This document shows, one piece after another, positions 16,567 to 25,065 of a stretch of DNA of 64,000 nucleotides (its first letter is position 1; every line of letters begins with the position of its first letter). The notes beneath the pieces were generated by a model. It made no database searches. It was not told the DNA's origin and saw only the letters and a program-made list of their open reading frames with translations. Origin of the DNA: Streptomyces sp. NBC_00193 (GTDB lineage: Bacteria; Actinomycetota; Actinomycetes; Streptomycetales; Streptomycetaceae); assembly GCF_026342735.1 (NCBI RefSeq), contig NZ_JAPEMM010000001.1:2356001-2420000 (forward strand). The letters are read 5' to 3'. The translations under genes and the position numbers were made by a program.

Positions 16567-18024
16567 GTGGCCGCGCCCAGCCCCACCGACAACCAGAGCC
16601 GCAAGCTCCTCGGCCGCCTCTCGCTGCCGGAGCGCCGCTTCGTGGCCGACGCCCTGCGCGCCGAGACGGTCGGCGGCGTCCTGCTCCTCGTGGCCGCGAT
16701 CGCCGCCCTCATCTGGGCGAACGTGCCCGCCATCTCGGCGAGCTACGACAGCGTCCGCTCCTTCCACGTCGGCCCCGCCTCCCTCGGCCTGGACCTGTCG
16801 CTCCAGCACTGGGCGGCCGACGGACTGCTCGCCATCTTCTTCTTCGTCGCGGGCATCGAGCTCAAGCGCGAGCTCGTCGCGGGCGACCTGCGCGACGCCA
16901 AGGCTGCCGCGCTCCCGGTGATCGCCGCGCTCTGCGGCATGGCCGTGCCCGCGCTGGTCTACGTACTGACCAACGTGCTCGGCAACGGCTCGACGGACGG
17001 CTGGGCGGTCCCGACCGCCACCGACATCGCCTTCGCCCTGGCCGTCCTCGCCGTCATCGGCACCTCGCTGCCGTCCGCGCTGCGCGCGTTCCTGCTGACC
17101 CTGGCCGTCGTCGACGACCTGTTCGCCATCATGATCATCGCGGTGTTCTTCACCAGCGAGATCAACTTCCTGGCGCTCGGCGGAGCGGTCGCGGGCCTGG
17201 TCCTCTTCTGGTTCCTGCTCCGCGTGAACGTGCGCGGCTGGTACGTCTACGTCCCGCTCGCCCTGGTCATCTGGGGCCTGATGTACAACAGCGGCGTCCA
17301 CGCCACCATCGCCGGTGTCGCCATGGGTCTGATGCTGCGCTGCCACCGCAAGGAGGGCGAGCACCACTCCCCCGGCGAGCACATCGAGCACATGGTCCGG
17401 CCCGTCTCGGCCGGTCTGGCCGTCCCGCTCTTCGCCCTGTTCTCGGCCGGCGTCTCCCTCTCCGACGAGTCGATCGGACAGGTCTTCACCCGGCCGGAGC
17501 CCCTCGGCGTGGTGCTCGGCCTCGTCGTCGGCAAGACGCTCGGCATCTTCGGCGGCACCTGGCTCGCCGCCCGCTTCACCAAGGCGGAACTCAACGACGA
17601 CCTCGCCTGGCCGGACGTGTTCGCCGTCGCCTCGCTCGCCGGAATCGGCTTCACCGTCTCGCTCCTGATCGGCGAGCTCGCCTTCACCGACGACCCCGTC
17701 CTCACCGACGAGATCAAGGCCTCCGTCCTGATCGGCTCGCTCATCGCCGCGGTCGTGGCGTGCGTCCTGCTGAAGATGCGAAACCGGAAGTACAAGAGGC
17801 TCATCGAGGACGAGGAGCGCGACGAGGACCTCGACGGCATCCCCGACATCTACGAGCAGGACAAGCCGGACTACCACCTGCGGATGGCGAGGATCTACGA
17901 GGCCAAGGCGGCTGAGCACCTGCGCAGGGCCGAAGAGGCCGCGGCCGGCGGGCGGGAGACGGCAGCCGAAGCAGCCGCAGAAGCGGCGGGCGGGTCCAGC
18001 GCCGAGGGCGGCCGTCCGGCATGA
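16567..18024 (+). CDS. nhaA: Na+/H+ antiporter NhaA
   Basis: A 485-residue NhaA-family antiporter with about 12 membrane segments. The core motif LAVVDDLFAIMII holds the two adjacent Asp residues essential for Na+/H+ exchange in E. coli NhaA, and FFFVAGIELKRELV and PTATDIAFALA are also typical. The C-terminus carries an acidic and Ala/Glu-rich cytoplasmic tail longer than usual. I prefer GTG 16567, because GGAGGTG lies six bases upstream. An in-frame ATG at 16525 would place the conserved leader element directly against the start. Role: sodium efflux and alkaline pH homeostasis. Confidence 0.93.
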   Translation: MAAPSPTDNQSRKLLGRLSLPERRFVADALRAETVGGVLLLVAAIAALIWANVPAISASYDSVRSFHVGPASLGLDLSLQHWAADGLLAIFFFVAGIELKRELVAGDLRDAKAAALPVIAALCGMAVPALVYVLTNVLGNGSTDGWAVPTATDIAFALAVLAVIGTSLPSALRAFLLTLAVVDDLFAIMIIAVFFTSEINFLALGGAVAGLVLFWFLLRVNVRGWYVYVPLALVIWGLMYNSGVHATIAGVAMGLMLRCHRKEGEHHSPGEHIEHMVRPVSAGLAVPLFALFSAGVSLSDESIGQVFTRPEPLGVVLGLVVGKTLGIFGGTWLAARFTKAELNDDLAWPDVFAVASLAGIGFTVSLLIGELAFTDDPVLTDEIKASVLIGSLIAAVVACVLLKMRNRKYKRLIEDEERDEDLDGIPDIYEQDKPDYHLRMARIYEAKAAEHLRRAEEAAAGGRETAAEAAAEAAGGSSAEGGRPA

Positions 18025-18077
18025 TCTGACCTGACGACAGGACAGCCGTCGCAGTCGGACGACAGAGGGAGAGAGCG

Positions 18078-18536
18078 ATGAGCGCAGTGGACCAAGGGGC
18101 CCCAGGAGCCGAGCGCACACTCGGCCAGCTGGTCGCCTCGGCCACCGCCGAGATGTCCGCCCTGGTGCACGACGAGATCGCCCTCGCCAAGGTGGAGATC
18201 AAGCAGGACGTCAAGCGCGCGGGCATCGGCAGCGGCGCCGCGATCGTCGCGGGCGTGCTCCTCCTCTTCTCGCTGCCGGTGCTGAGCTTCGCGGCGGCGT
18301 ACGGGATCCACAACCTCGGGCTCGGGCTGGCCTGGTCCTTCCTGATCGTCGGCGTGGCGTTCTGGCTGCTCGCGGCCGTGATCGGGCTGATCGCCATGGC
18401 GAAGTTCAAGAAGATCAAGCCGCCGGTGAAGACCATCGCCTCGGTCAAGGAGACGGCGGCCCTCGTCGGCACCGTCAAGCCCCACGCCCGGTCGGTCAGT
18501 GACAACGCCGTGGGTGTGGCACGCTCGTCCTCATGA
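18078..18536 (+). CDS. Phage holin-X-like membrane protein
   Basis: A 152-residue protein of the Actinobacterial Holin-X/phage holin 3_6 group: a helical N-terminal segment (LGQLVASATAEMSALVHDEIALAK), two hydrophobic hairpin helices (about residues 53-78 and 85-112), and a basic C-terminal tail. Despite the name, these chromosomal proteins are not phage genes, and their role in the membrane is unknown. Good ribosome site (gagagagcg). The stop overlaps the start of the downstream hydrolase (ATGA), so they form a two-gene unit. Confidence 0.8.
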   Translation: MSAVDQGAPGAERTLGQLVASATAEMSALVHDEIALAKVEIKQDVKRAGIGSGAAIVAGVLLLFSLPVLSFAAAYGIHNLGLGLAWSFLIVGVAFWLLAAVIGLIAMAKFKKIKPPVKTIASVKETAALVGTVKPHARSVSDNAVGVARSSS

Positions 18537-19501
18537 CCTCCCCCTCGTCGGATTCCGGCACGTCCGGTACGCCCCCCACCGCCGCCACGGCGGTCCGGAT
18601 CGCCATCCCCGGCGGGCGAGAAGTGACGCACCGGGACGTGGCGGCCAACGGGGCGCGGTTCCACGTCGCCGAGCTGGGTGACGGACCGCTGGTGCTGCTC
18701 CTGCACGGCTTCCCGCAGTTCTGGTGGACGTGGCGGCACCAGATGACCGCGCTGGCCGACGCGGGCTACCGGGCGGTCGCGATGGACCTGCGCGGGGTGG
18801 GCGGCAGCGACCGCACCCCCCGCGGCTACGACCCGGCCAACCTCGCGCTCGACATCACCGGGGTCGTGCGGTCCCTCGGTGAGCCCGACGCCGCCCTCGT
18901 CGGGCACGACCTGGGCGGTTACCTCGCCTGGACGGCCGCGGTGATGCGGCCGAAGCTGGTGCGCCGGCTGGTGGTGTCCTCGATGCCGCACCCGCGCCGC
19001 TGGCGGTCCGCGATGCTGTCCGACTTCGGGCAGACCCGCGCCAGCTCGCACATCTGGGGCTTCCAGCGGCCGTTCGTGCCCGAGCGTCAGCTCGTCGCCG
19101 ACGACGGGGCGCTCGTCGGCGAACTGATCCGCGACTGGTCGGGCCCGCGGCTCCCCGAGGAGGACGACATCGCGGTGTACCGGCGCGCGATGTGCATCCC
19201 CTCCACGGCCCACTGCTCGGTCGAGCCGTACCGCTGGATGATGCGGTCCATGGCCCGTCCCGACGGCCTGCAGTTCAACCGGCGCATGAAGCGGCCGGTG
19301 CGGGTGCCGACGCTGCACCTGCACGGCTCGCTCGATCCGGTGATGCGCACGCGGAGTGCGGCGGGGTCCGGGCAGTACGTCGAAGCCCCGTACCGCTGGC
19401 GGCTCTTCGACGGGCTCGGGCACTTCCCGCACGAGGAGGACCCGACGGCGTTCTCGACCGAGCTGGTCAACTGGCTGAAGGATCCCGAGCCGGACCGCTG
19501 A
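18533..19501 (+). CDS. Alpha/beta hydrolase, epoxide hydrolase-like
   Basis: A 322-residue alpha/beta-hydrolase. HGFPQFWWTWRHQ contains the HGxP oxyanion motif, GHDLGGYLAW carries the nucleophile Asp (a GHDxGG elbow as in soluble epoxide hydrolases and haloalkane dehalogenases), and GLGHFPHEEDP holds the catalytic His. The Asp nucleophile excludes ordinary esterases. The substrate is unknown. ATG overlaps the holin-X stop. A hairpin with caattg...caattg arms at 19542-19567 may terminate the unit. Confidence 0.85.
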   Translation: MTSPSSDSGTSGTPPTAATAVRIAIPGGREVTHRDVAANGARFHVAELGDGPLVLLLHGFPQFWWTWRHQMTALADAGYRAVAMDLRGVGGSDRTPRGYDPANLALDITGVVRSLGEPDAALVGHDLGGYLAWTAAVMRPKLVRRLVVSSMPHPRRWRSAMLSDFGQTRASSHIWGFQRPFVPERQLVADDGALVGELIRDWSGPRLPEEDDIAVYRRAMCIPSTAHCSVEPYRWMMRSMARPDGLQFNRRMKRPVRVPTLHLHGSLDPVMRTRSAAGSGQYVEAPYRWRLFDGLGHFPHEEDPTAFSTELVNWLKDPEPDR

Positions 19502-19617
19502 GCCGACGACCGAGTCGACGGTTGCTTATATGACAAGCATTCAATTGCCTGGCGCATAGGCCAATTGGCCGCCCTCAACGCGATTACCGACCTTGGGCCC
19601 CGGGCACAGCTCGGAGT

Positions 19618-19794
19618 ATGGGCTGGACGCACGACTACGGTGACACCGCACACGAACGCCGCTCGACGGTCACGCCGGGCACGCACAGGGGGCAGGGCCG
19701 CGAAGGCCACGACGACCCCCGACTCGGGATTCCGCGCATCCTGCGCCGGCGGGCCCGCTGGGTCTCCGCCCGGCTCAGGCACCAGCGTACGTAG
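19618..19794 (+). CDS. Candidate small basic protein (58 aa)
   Basis: An open frame of 59 codons in an otherwise gene-free stretch (19502-19882), starting MGWTHDYGDTAHERR and ending in an Arg-rich tail. Third codon positions are mostly G or C, as in genuine streptomycete genes. A purine stretch (cggag) lies just before the ATG, although the spacing is short. No domain is recognised. It is convergent with marP. An AT-richer patch at 19520-19560 could hold its promoter, and a short inverted repeat (tgctt...aagca, 19523-19539) sits there. It could be spurious. Confidence 0.35.
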   Translation: MGWTHDYGDTAHERRSTVTPGTHRGQGREGHDDPRLGIPRILRRRARWVSARLRHQRT

Positions 19795-19851
19795 GCAGGG
19801 GCCCGGCAGGGGCTCCGGCAGCCGATGGGCCCACCGTGGGGCCCGGCAGCG

Positions 19852-19879
19852 CTACGGGGGCCCCTCAAGGCTCCCGTAG
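19852..19879 (-). terminator. Weak hairpin past marP
   Basis: Inverted repeat ctacggg / cccgtag with a 14-nt loop, 4 bp beyond the leftward marP stop. Plausible but short. Confidence 0.4.
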
Positions 19880-19882
19880 GGC

Positions 19883-21094
19883 TCAGAGGGCGCAGCCCTG
19901 GCTGCCGACCCGCCGGTCCGCCGTCGCTCCGGCCCGGATGTCCTCGCGGATCTCGTCCGTGGTCAGGGCGTAACCGGTGTTGGGGTCGTCGAGGGACTTC
20001 GCGAACACGACCCCGTACACCTTGCCCTCGGGCGTCAGCAGCGGGCCGCCGGAGTTGCCCTGGCGGACCGTCGCGAAGAGGGAGTAGACGTCCCGTCGCA
20101 CGGTTCCGCGGTGGTAGATGTCCGGGCCCTTGGCGTTGATCCGGCCGCGGACGCGCGCCGCGCGGACGTCGTACGAGCCGTTCTCCGGGAAGCCCGCGAC
20201 GATGGCGTCGGTGCCGCTCGCCGCGCCCTTGTCGGTGAACTCCAGTGCCGGCGCCTTCAGCTTGGGCACGTCCAGGACGGCGATGTCGCGCTCCCAGTCG
20301 TAGAGCACGACCTTGCCGTCGTAGAGCTTGCCCTCGCCGCCGACCTGCACGGTCGGTTCGGCGACCCCGCCGACGACGTGCGCGTTGGTCATCACCTTGC
20401 CCGGCGCGAAGACGAAGCCGGTGCCCTCCAGCACCTTGCTGCACGAGGGCGCCGTGCCGACCACCTTCACGATCGACTGCTTGGCCGACTCGGCCACGGG
20501 GCTGCGCGCGAGCAGCGGGTCCGGCGGCTTGACCTCGGTGATCGGCTCGTTGGAGAACGGGCTGAAGACCTGCGGGAAGCCGTTGCGGGCCAAGGTGGAG
20601 CTGAAGTCCGAGAACCAGGTGTCCGCCTGCGCCGGGAGCACCCGGTCGATGCCGAGGAGCACCTTGGAGTTGCGGACTTCCTTGCCCAGCGTGGGAAGTG
20701 ACGTACCGGCGAGCAAGGACCCGATCATCCAGGCCACCAGCAGCATCGCCACCACGTTCACCAGGGCGCCGCCCGTCGCGTCGAGCGCGCGGGCCGGGGA
20801 CCATGTGATGTAGCGCCGGAGCTTGTTGCCCAGGTGGGTGGTCAACGCCTGGCCGATCGAGGCGCAGATGATGATGACGACCACGGCGATGACGACGACC
20901 GTGGTGGACACCTGGGTGCCGTTGTCGGTGACCCGGTCCCAGATCAGGGGCAGCAGGGACACGGCGACGAGACCACCGCCGAGGAAGCCGATCACCGACA
21001 GGATGCCGACGACGAACCCCTGGCGGTAGCCGACGATCGCGAACCATACGGCGGCGAGCAGCAACAGGATGTCCAGCACGTTCACAGGGCCCAC
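19883..21094 (-). CDS. marP: MarP-type membrane serine protease (CvpA + trypsin-like domain)
   Basis: A 403-residue protein. Residues 1-170 form a CvpA-like four-helix membrane domain; residues about 200-395 are a chymotrypsin-fold protease with catalytic His239 (NAHVVGG), Asp270 (ERDIAVLD) and Ser348 (GNSGGP). In Mycobacterium tuberculosis MarP is a periplasmic protease needed for acid and oxidative resistance. The order with a CoA-type NUDIX and nth is conserved in actinobacteria. The GTG at 21094 is four bases after the NUDIX stop; a GTG three codons inside is an alternative. Confidence 0.9.
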   Translation of the reverse strand: MGPVNVLDILLLLAAVWFAIVGYRQGFVVGILSVIGFLGGGLVAVSLLPLIWDRVTDNGTQVSTTVVVIAVVVIIICASIGQALTTHLGNKLRRYITWSPARALDATGGALVNVVAMLLVAWMIGSLLAGTSLPTLGKEVRNSKVLLGIDRVLPAQADTWFSDFSSTLARNGFPQVFSPFSNEPITEVKPPDPLLARSPVAESAKQSIVKVVGTAPSCSKVLEGTGFVFAPGKVMTNAHVVGGVAEPTVQVGGEGKLYDGKVVLYDWERDIAVLDVPKLKAPALEFTDKGAASGTDAIVAGFPENGSYDVRAARVRGRINAKGPDIYHRGTVRRDVYSLFATVRQGNSGGPLLTPEGKVYGVVFAKSLDDPNTGYALTTDEIREDIRAGATADRRVGSQGCAL

Positions 21095-21098
21095 CGTC

Positions 21099-21818
21099 TC
21101 ATGCGCGCCAGTCGAGCGGGACTTCCCGGGACCGGTCCCAGGGCCGCTCCCAGCCGGCGAAGTGCAGGATCCTGTCGATCACTCCGGCGGTGAAACCCCA
21201 GACCAGAGCCGATTCCACGGTGAAGGCCGGGCCGTGGAAGCCGCTGGGGTGGACGACGGTGACACGGTGCTCGGGGTCCGTGAGATCGGCCACGGGCACC
21301 GTGAAGACGCGGGCGGTCTCGGCCGGGTCGACCACGCCGACCGGGCTGGGGTCGCGCCACCAGCCGAGCACCGGGGTCACGACGAACTTGCTGACGGGGA
21401 TGTAGAGCGGCGGCAGCACCCCGAAGAGCTGGACCCCGGCCGGATCCAGACCGGTCTCCTCCTCCGCCTCGCGCAGCGCGGCGCGCAGCGGGCCGGTGGT
21501 GCCCGGGTCGCCGTCCTCGGGGTCGAGGGCGCCGCCGGGGAAGGAGGGCTGGCCGGGATGCGAGCGCAGGGTGCCGGCGCGCTCCATCAGCAGCAGCTCG
21601 GGGCCGCGGGGGCCCTCGCCGAAGAGGATCAGTACGGCCGACTGGCGGCCGCGGCCGTCCTCCGGCGGCAGGAACCGGCTGAGCTGGGTGGGCCGGACCG
21701 TGCGGGCCGCCTCGACGACGGGGTCCAGCCAGTCGGGCAGGCCGTGGGTGTGCAGGTCGATGCTTCCGCGCCGGCCGCGCCCTGTGTCAGCCCGGCGGTT
21801 CTGCGTGGCCTCTGTCAT
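21099..21818 (-). CDS. NUDIX hydrolase, CoA pyrophosphatase-like
   Basis: A 239-residue protein. The Nudix region runs from FPGGALDPED through LREAEEETGL, matching the CoA-pyrophosphatase (NudL/YeaB) pattern, with the SHPGQPSFPGG upstream motif typical of that subfamily. Likely reaction: cleavage of CoA derivatives or related nucleoside diphosphates. The start ATG at 21818 follows ggtgcc and lacks a strong ribosome site. It is closely followed by marP (4-bp gap), as in other actinobacteria. Confidence 0.85.
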   Translation of the reverse strand: MTEATQNRRADTGRGRRGSIDLHTHGLPDWLDPVVEAARTVRPTQLSRFLPPEDGRGRQSAVLILFGEGPRGPELLLMERAGTLRSHPGQPSFPGGALDPEDGDPGTTGPLRAALREAEEETGLDPAGVQLFGVLPPLYIPVSKFVVTPVLGWWRDPSPVGVVDPAETARVFTVPVADLTDPEHRVTVVHPSGFHGPAFTVESALVWGFTAGVIDRILHFAGWERPWDRSREVPLDWRA

Positions 21819-21898
21819 AGGCACCCCTGTCCGTGCTTCTGCGTTTCCCCGCATTCCGGCAAACGCGGTGCGGGTAGCGATTCGTTCCTTGCGGGTGC

Positions 21899-21957
21899 GG
21901 CGCCGTTGCGGGGGCTCCGCCCCCGAACCCCCGCGCCTCAAACGCCGGCGGGGCTGG
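21899..21957. repeat. Dispersed intergenic repeat, copy 1 (invades the nth 3' end)
   Basis: Contains ggggctccgcccc, then the block gcgcctcaaacgccggcggg. A very similar block recurs at 23882-23946, and related versions lie at 27012-27129. This copy extends into the 3' end of nth and provides its stop codon. Confidence 0.8.
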
Positions 21958-22747
21958 ATTTGGCGGGCGCCGGGAGGCCCGGGTAGTCCGGGGGCGGGCT
22001 CAGGCGCTGGCCGGGCTGGCCGCCCTTCTCGTACTTCAGGAGCTTCGCCGCCTTCTCCGGGTCGGTCTCGCCCTCCCCGTAGGCGGGACAGAGCGGTGCG
22101 ATCGGGCAGGCCCCGCAGGCGGGCTTGCGGGAATGGCAGATCCGGCGGCCGTGGAAGACGACGCGGTGCGAGAGCATCGTCCACTCGCTCTTCGGGAAGA
22201 TCGCGCAGATCTCCGCCTCGACCTTCTCCGGGTCCTCCTGCTCGGTCCACTTCCAGCGCCGCACCAGCCGGCCGAAGTGGGTGTCGACGGTGATCCCGGG
22301 GACTCCGAAGGCATTGCCGAGGACCACGTTGGCCGTCTTGCGGCCCACCCCGGGCAGCGTCACCAGGTCCTCGATCCGGCCCGGCACCTCGCCCCCGAAG
22401 TTGTCGCGCAGCGCCTGCGAGAGGCCGAGCAGGGACTTGGCCTTGGCCCGGAAGAACCCGGTCGGCCGGATGATCTCCTCCAGCGCCTCCGGATCGGCTC
22501 CGGCCATGTCCTCGGGGGTCGGGTACGCGGCGAAGAGGGCCGGGGTCGTCTGGTTCACCCGCAGGTCGGTGGTCTGCGCCGACAGGACGGTGGCGACCAG
22601 CAGCTCGAAGGGGTTGCGGAAGTCGAGCTCCGGGTGTGCGTACGGGTAGACCTCCGCCAGCTCACGGTTGATCCTGCGCGCCCGCCGCACCATCGCCAGA
22701 TGGCTCTCCGGCTTCGCTCCGGCCTTCTTGACCTTGCTCTCTGCCAT
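21938..22747 (-). CDS. nth: Endonuclease III
   Basis: A 269-residue base-excision-repair DNA glycosylase/AP lyase. The helix-hairpin-helix [12 protein letters not shown] carries the catalytic Lys, TVDTHFGRL carries the catalytic Asp, and the 4Fe-4S loop [17 protein letters not shown] has the Cx6Cx2Cx5C spacing. The final residues AKSSPAGV and the stop are encoded by a dispersed intergenic repeat, not by ancestral nth sequence, giving a tail about 30 residues longer than the minimal enzyme. It sits upstream of the divergent crp gene. Confidence 0.95.
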   Translation of the reverse strand: MAESKVKKAGAKPESHLAMVRRARRINRELAEVYPYAHPELDFRNPFELLVATVLSAQTTDLRVNQTTPALFAAYPTPEDMAGADPEALEEIIRPTGFFRAKAKSLLGLSQALRDNFGGEVPGRIEDLVTLPGVGRKTANVVLGNAFGVPGITVDTHFGRLVRRWKWTEQEDPEKVEAEICAIFPKSEWTMLSHRVVFHGRRICHSRKPACGACPIAPLCPAYGEGETDPEKAAKLLKYEKGGQPGQRLSPPPDYPGLPAPAKSSPAGV

Positions 22748-23066
22748 CCCCGAAGGCTACGCCGCACAGCCCTCCGCCCGTGGCCGGACGTGACCTCCGC
22801 CCGGACGCGGTTTCTTGGCCCAAGTTTTGCCCTGAAACGGGGGTGACTGCTCCGGGAGGGCTCCCACCGGGGTATGTTCGCCCACGGCTGAATTTACTGT
22901 GGTCGTCACTCCCCCGGACCCCTTGGCCTGTGCTCTCACCGGCCTGTTGGACCCCCGGCCGGTCCGGGACAGGGCGGCGACGACGGCCCCGGACCTCAGG
23001 TAACACCACCCCGATCGGCCTCTCGCCGCACAGCACACCCGTACGTCCGGCATCCTTGTGATGAAC
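22748..23066. other. nth-crp divergent intergenic region
   Basis: This 397-bp stretch between divergent starts (continuing to 23144) holds both promoters. I see no gene. It is C-rich in the middle, with AT-rich patches near 22810-22830 (tttcttggcccaagtttt) and 22885-22900. The crp-proximal part contains the candidate Crp site listed separately. Confidence 0.5.
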
Positions 23067-23080
23067 GTGATTGATCGCAC
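23067..23080 (+). promoter_or_regulatory. Candidate Crp-binding site in the crp promoter
   Basis: GTGATTGATCGCAC fits the GTG-N6-GNCAC-like streptomycete Crp consensus except for one base (C for G). It lies 65 bp before the crp start, so autoregulation is possible. Based on a remembered consensus, not a scored match. Confidence 0.35.
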
Positions 23081-23144
23081 TGTTTGAGCCGTCCGGCAAA
23101 ATGGGGGAGCGATCCCCCGGCTGGTCGACATAGGAGAGAGACTC

Positions 23145-23819
23145 GTGGACGACGTACTGCGGCGTGCCCCGCTCTTCGCGGCGCTCGATGACGAGCAGGC
23201 CGCGGAGCTCCGCGCCTCCATGGGCGAGGTGACCCTCGCACGTGGTGACGCCCTGTTCCACGAGGGCGACCCCGGTGACCGGCTCTACGTCGTCACCGAG
23301 GGCAAGGTGAAGCTGCACCGCACCTCCCCCGACGGCCGCGAGAACATGCTGGCCGTCCTCGGCCCCGGAGAGCTGATCGGCGAGCTGTCGCTGTTCGACC
23401 CGGGCCCGCGCACCGCCACCGCCACCGCGCTGACCGAGGTCAAGCTGCTGGGTCTGGGTCACGGAGACCTCCAGCCCTGGCTGAACGCCCGGCCCGAGGT
23501 GGCGACTGCGCTGCTGCGCGCCGTCGCGCGGCGCCTGCGCAAGACCAACGACCAGATGTCCGACCTGGTCTTCTCCGACGTTCCGGGCCGCGTGGCCCGT
23601 GCGCTCCTCGACCTGTCGCGCCGCTTCGGCGTGCAGTCGGAGGAGGGCATCCACGTCGTGCACGACCTCACGCAGGAGGAGCTGGCCCAGCTCGTCGGCG
23701 CGTCGCGCGAGACCGTGAACAAGGCTCTGGCCGACTTCGCGGGACGCGGATGGCTCCGCCTGGAGGCGCGTGCGGTGATTCTTCTGGACGTGGAGCGGCT
23801 CGCGAAGCGCTCGCGCTGA
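23145..23819 (+). CDS. crp: cAMP receptor protein Crp
   Basis: A 224-residue Crp/Fnr regulator: N-terminal cyclic-nucleotide-binding beta barrel (residues about 5-120) with the phosphate-binding cassette GELIGELSLFDPGPRTATATA, a dimerisation helix (LLRAVARRLRKTN), and a C-terminal winged helix whose recognition helix is in LVGASRETVNKALADF. In S. coelicolor Crp controls germination and antibiotic production (known). Start: GTG 23145 with AGGAGAG upstream. A good terminator follows. The context nth-crp matches other streptomycetes. Confidence 0.93.
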   Translation: MDDVLRRAPLFAALDDEQAAELRASMGEVTLARGDALFHEGDPGDRLYVVTEGKVKLHRTSPDGRENMLAVLGPGELIGELSLFDPGPRTATATALTEVKLLGLGHGDLQPWLNARPEVATALLRAVARRLRKTNDQMSDLVFSDVPGRVARALLDLSRRFGVQSEEGIHVVHDLTQEELAQLVGASRETVNKALADFAGRGWLRLEARAVILLDVERLAKRSR

Positions 23820-23838
23820 CGCTGGTCTTAGCTGGCCG

Positions 23839-23871
23839 AGGGGTCCTGCCCAGATGGGCGGGGCCCCTTTT
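23839..23871 (+). terminator. Rho-independent terminator after crp
   Basis: A 13-bp stem (aggggtcctgccc / gggcggggcccct, two G:U pairs) with loop agat, followed directly by a short T-run. Confidence 0.75.
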
Positions 23872-23881
23872 CGCGTTCCTG

Positions 23882-23946
23882 CGGCGCCGTTCCGGGGGCT
23901 CTGCCCCCGCACCCCCGCGCCTCAAACGCCGGCGGGGCTGATTTTG
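23882..23946. repeat. Dispersed intergenic repeat, copy 2
   Basis: Near-copy of the 21899-21957 repeat in the same orientation, with the palindromic cgggggctctgcccccg and the shared block gcgcctcaaacgccggcggg. It sits between the crp terminator and the nucleotidyltransferase start. Confidence 0.8.
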
Positions 23947-23971
23947 GCCACCAAGGCGGCACAGTGGACCC

Positions 23972-24790
23972 ATGGAGCACAGAGGCCTCGACGCGTACGG
24001 GTACTTCGAGCGCGAAGGCTCGCTCGGGCAGGTGCAGGCCGAGTTCCGGGGGCTCGTCGCCGCCGCGAGGGAGCGGATCGCGGAGGCGTACGGGCGACGG
24101 CTGCACAGCGCCTACCTGTACGGGTCCGTGCCGCGCGGCACCGCCCGGCCCGGGCGGTCCGACCTCGACCTGCTCATCGCCCTGCACCACGCCCCCGGCG
24201 AGGAGGACCGCGACACCACCGAGGCGCTGGCGCACGGCCTCGACGAGGAGTTCGCGGAGATCGACGGGGTCGGGATCCTGCTGTACGGCAAGGACCGGCT
24301 GCTGAGCGAGCAGGAACGATACGACCTGGGCTGGTTCCTCGCCTGCCTGTGCACCCCGCTGCTCGGCGCGGACCTGGCCGAGCACCTGCCCCGCTACCGA
24401 CCGGACGGCCTGCTCGCCCGCGAGACCAACGGCGACCTCGCCGAGCTGCTGCCCAGGGTGCGCGAGCGGATCCGGGACGCGGCCACCCCGCAGGAGTACC
24501 GCAAACTCTGCCGGGGCGTCTCCCGGCACCTCGTGCGGACCGGGTTCACCCTCGTCATGCCGCGGTGGGGCGGCTGGACCAGCGACCTCACCGAGTCGGC
24601 GGAGGTGTTCGCGCAGTACTACCCCGAGCGCGCCGACCAGATGCGCGCCGCGGCCGCCACCGCGCTGGACCCGGTCTCCGACCCGGCCGTGCTGCGCGCC
24701 TACGTCGAGGACCTCGGGCCGTGGCTCGCGGACGAGTACGCGGCCCGGCACGGGACGAAGACGGCCCGCCCCGACGCTGGCGGGTCCTAG
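23972..24790 (+). CDS. Nucleotidyltransferase domain protein
   Basis: A 272-residue protein with the minimal nucleotidyltransferase signature: LYGSVPRGTARPGRSDLDLLI (a GSxxxG turn followed by the DxD metal-binding pair), then a C-terminal helical domain resembling substrate-binding domains of aminoglycoside nucleotidyltransferases (AadA-like). Probable reaction: transfer of a nucleotide to a small molecule or protein; target unknown. The start lies 25 bp after the dispersed repeat, which therefore forms most of its upstream region. Its stop TAG interlocks with the stop of the convergent gene (ctag, 24787-24790). Confidence 0.8.
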   Translation: MEHRGLDAYGYFEREGSLGQVQAEFRGLVAAARERIAEAYGRRLHSAYLYGSVPRGTARPGRSDLDLLIALHHAPGEEDRDTTEALAHGLDEEFAEIDGVGILLYGKDRLLSEQERYDLGWFLACLCTPLLGADLAEHLPRYRPDGLLARETNGDLAELLPRVRERIRDAATPQEYRKLCRGVSRHLVRTGFTLVMPRWGGWTSDLTESAEVFAQYYPERADQMRAAAATALDPVSDPAVLRAYVEDLGPWLADEYAARHGTKTARPDAGGS

Positions 24791-25065
24791 AGGGCTTCGA
24801 CCGCCTGCTTGGCCTCCACCAGGCCGGCTCCGGTGGCCTCGCGGTAGGCCTTGATGGCCTCCACCGTGCGGCCCTCGGCGGCCAGCGCCCGTACGCCGTC
24901 CATCCCGGCCGGCTCCGGCTCCACGATGCCGAAGTGGTCCAAAAGGAGCCCCAGGCGCCGCTCCAGCCGGTCCGTCGCGCGCTCCATCTCCTTGATCCGC
25001 AGGATCACCGTCGCAACGATCCAGCCGATGGCGGCGATCAGCGCGAAGATCAGGACGAAGTTCAT
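24787..25065 (-). CDS. Small membrane protein with ribosomal L7/L12 C-terminal-like domain
   Basis: A 92-residue protein: one transmembrane helix (residues 3-23), a charged coiled-coil-like stretch, and a C-terminal AIKAYREATGAGLVEAKQAVE motif that matches the L7/L12 C-terminal fold. It is not a ribosomal protein; such membrane-tethered versions are common in actinobacteria and of unknown role. ATG overlaps the MBL hydrolase stop (ATGA), so it is the third gene of a coupled operon NUDIX-MBL-this gene. Confidence 0.75.
   Translation of the reverse strand: MNFVLIFALIAAIGWIVATVILRIKEMERATDRLERRLGLLLDHFGIVEPEPAGMDGVRALAAEGRTVEAIKAYREATGAGLVEAKQAVEAL

Noticed and set aside
18078..18536. Prophage indication from the holin-like gene
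   Set aside because: Holin-X family proteins are ordinary chromosomal genes in actinobacteria, and no other phage gene is near.
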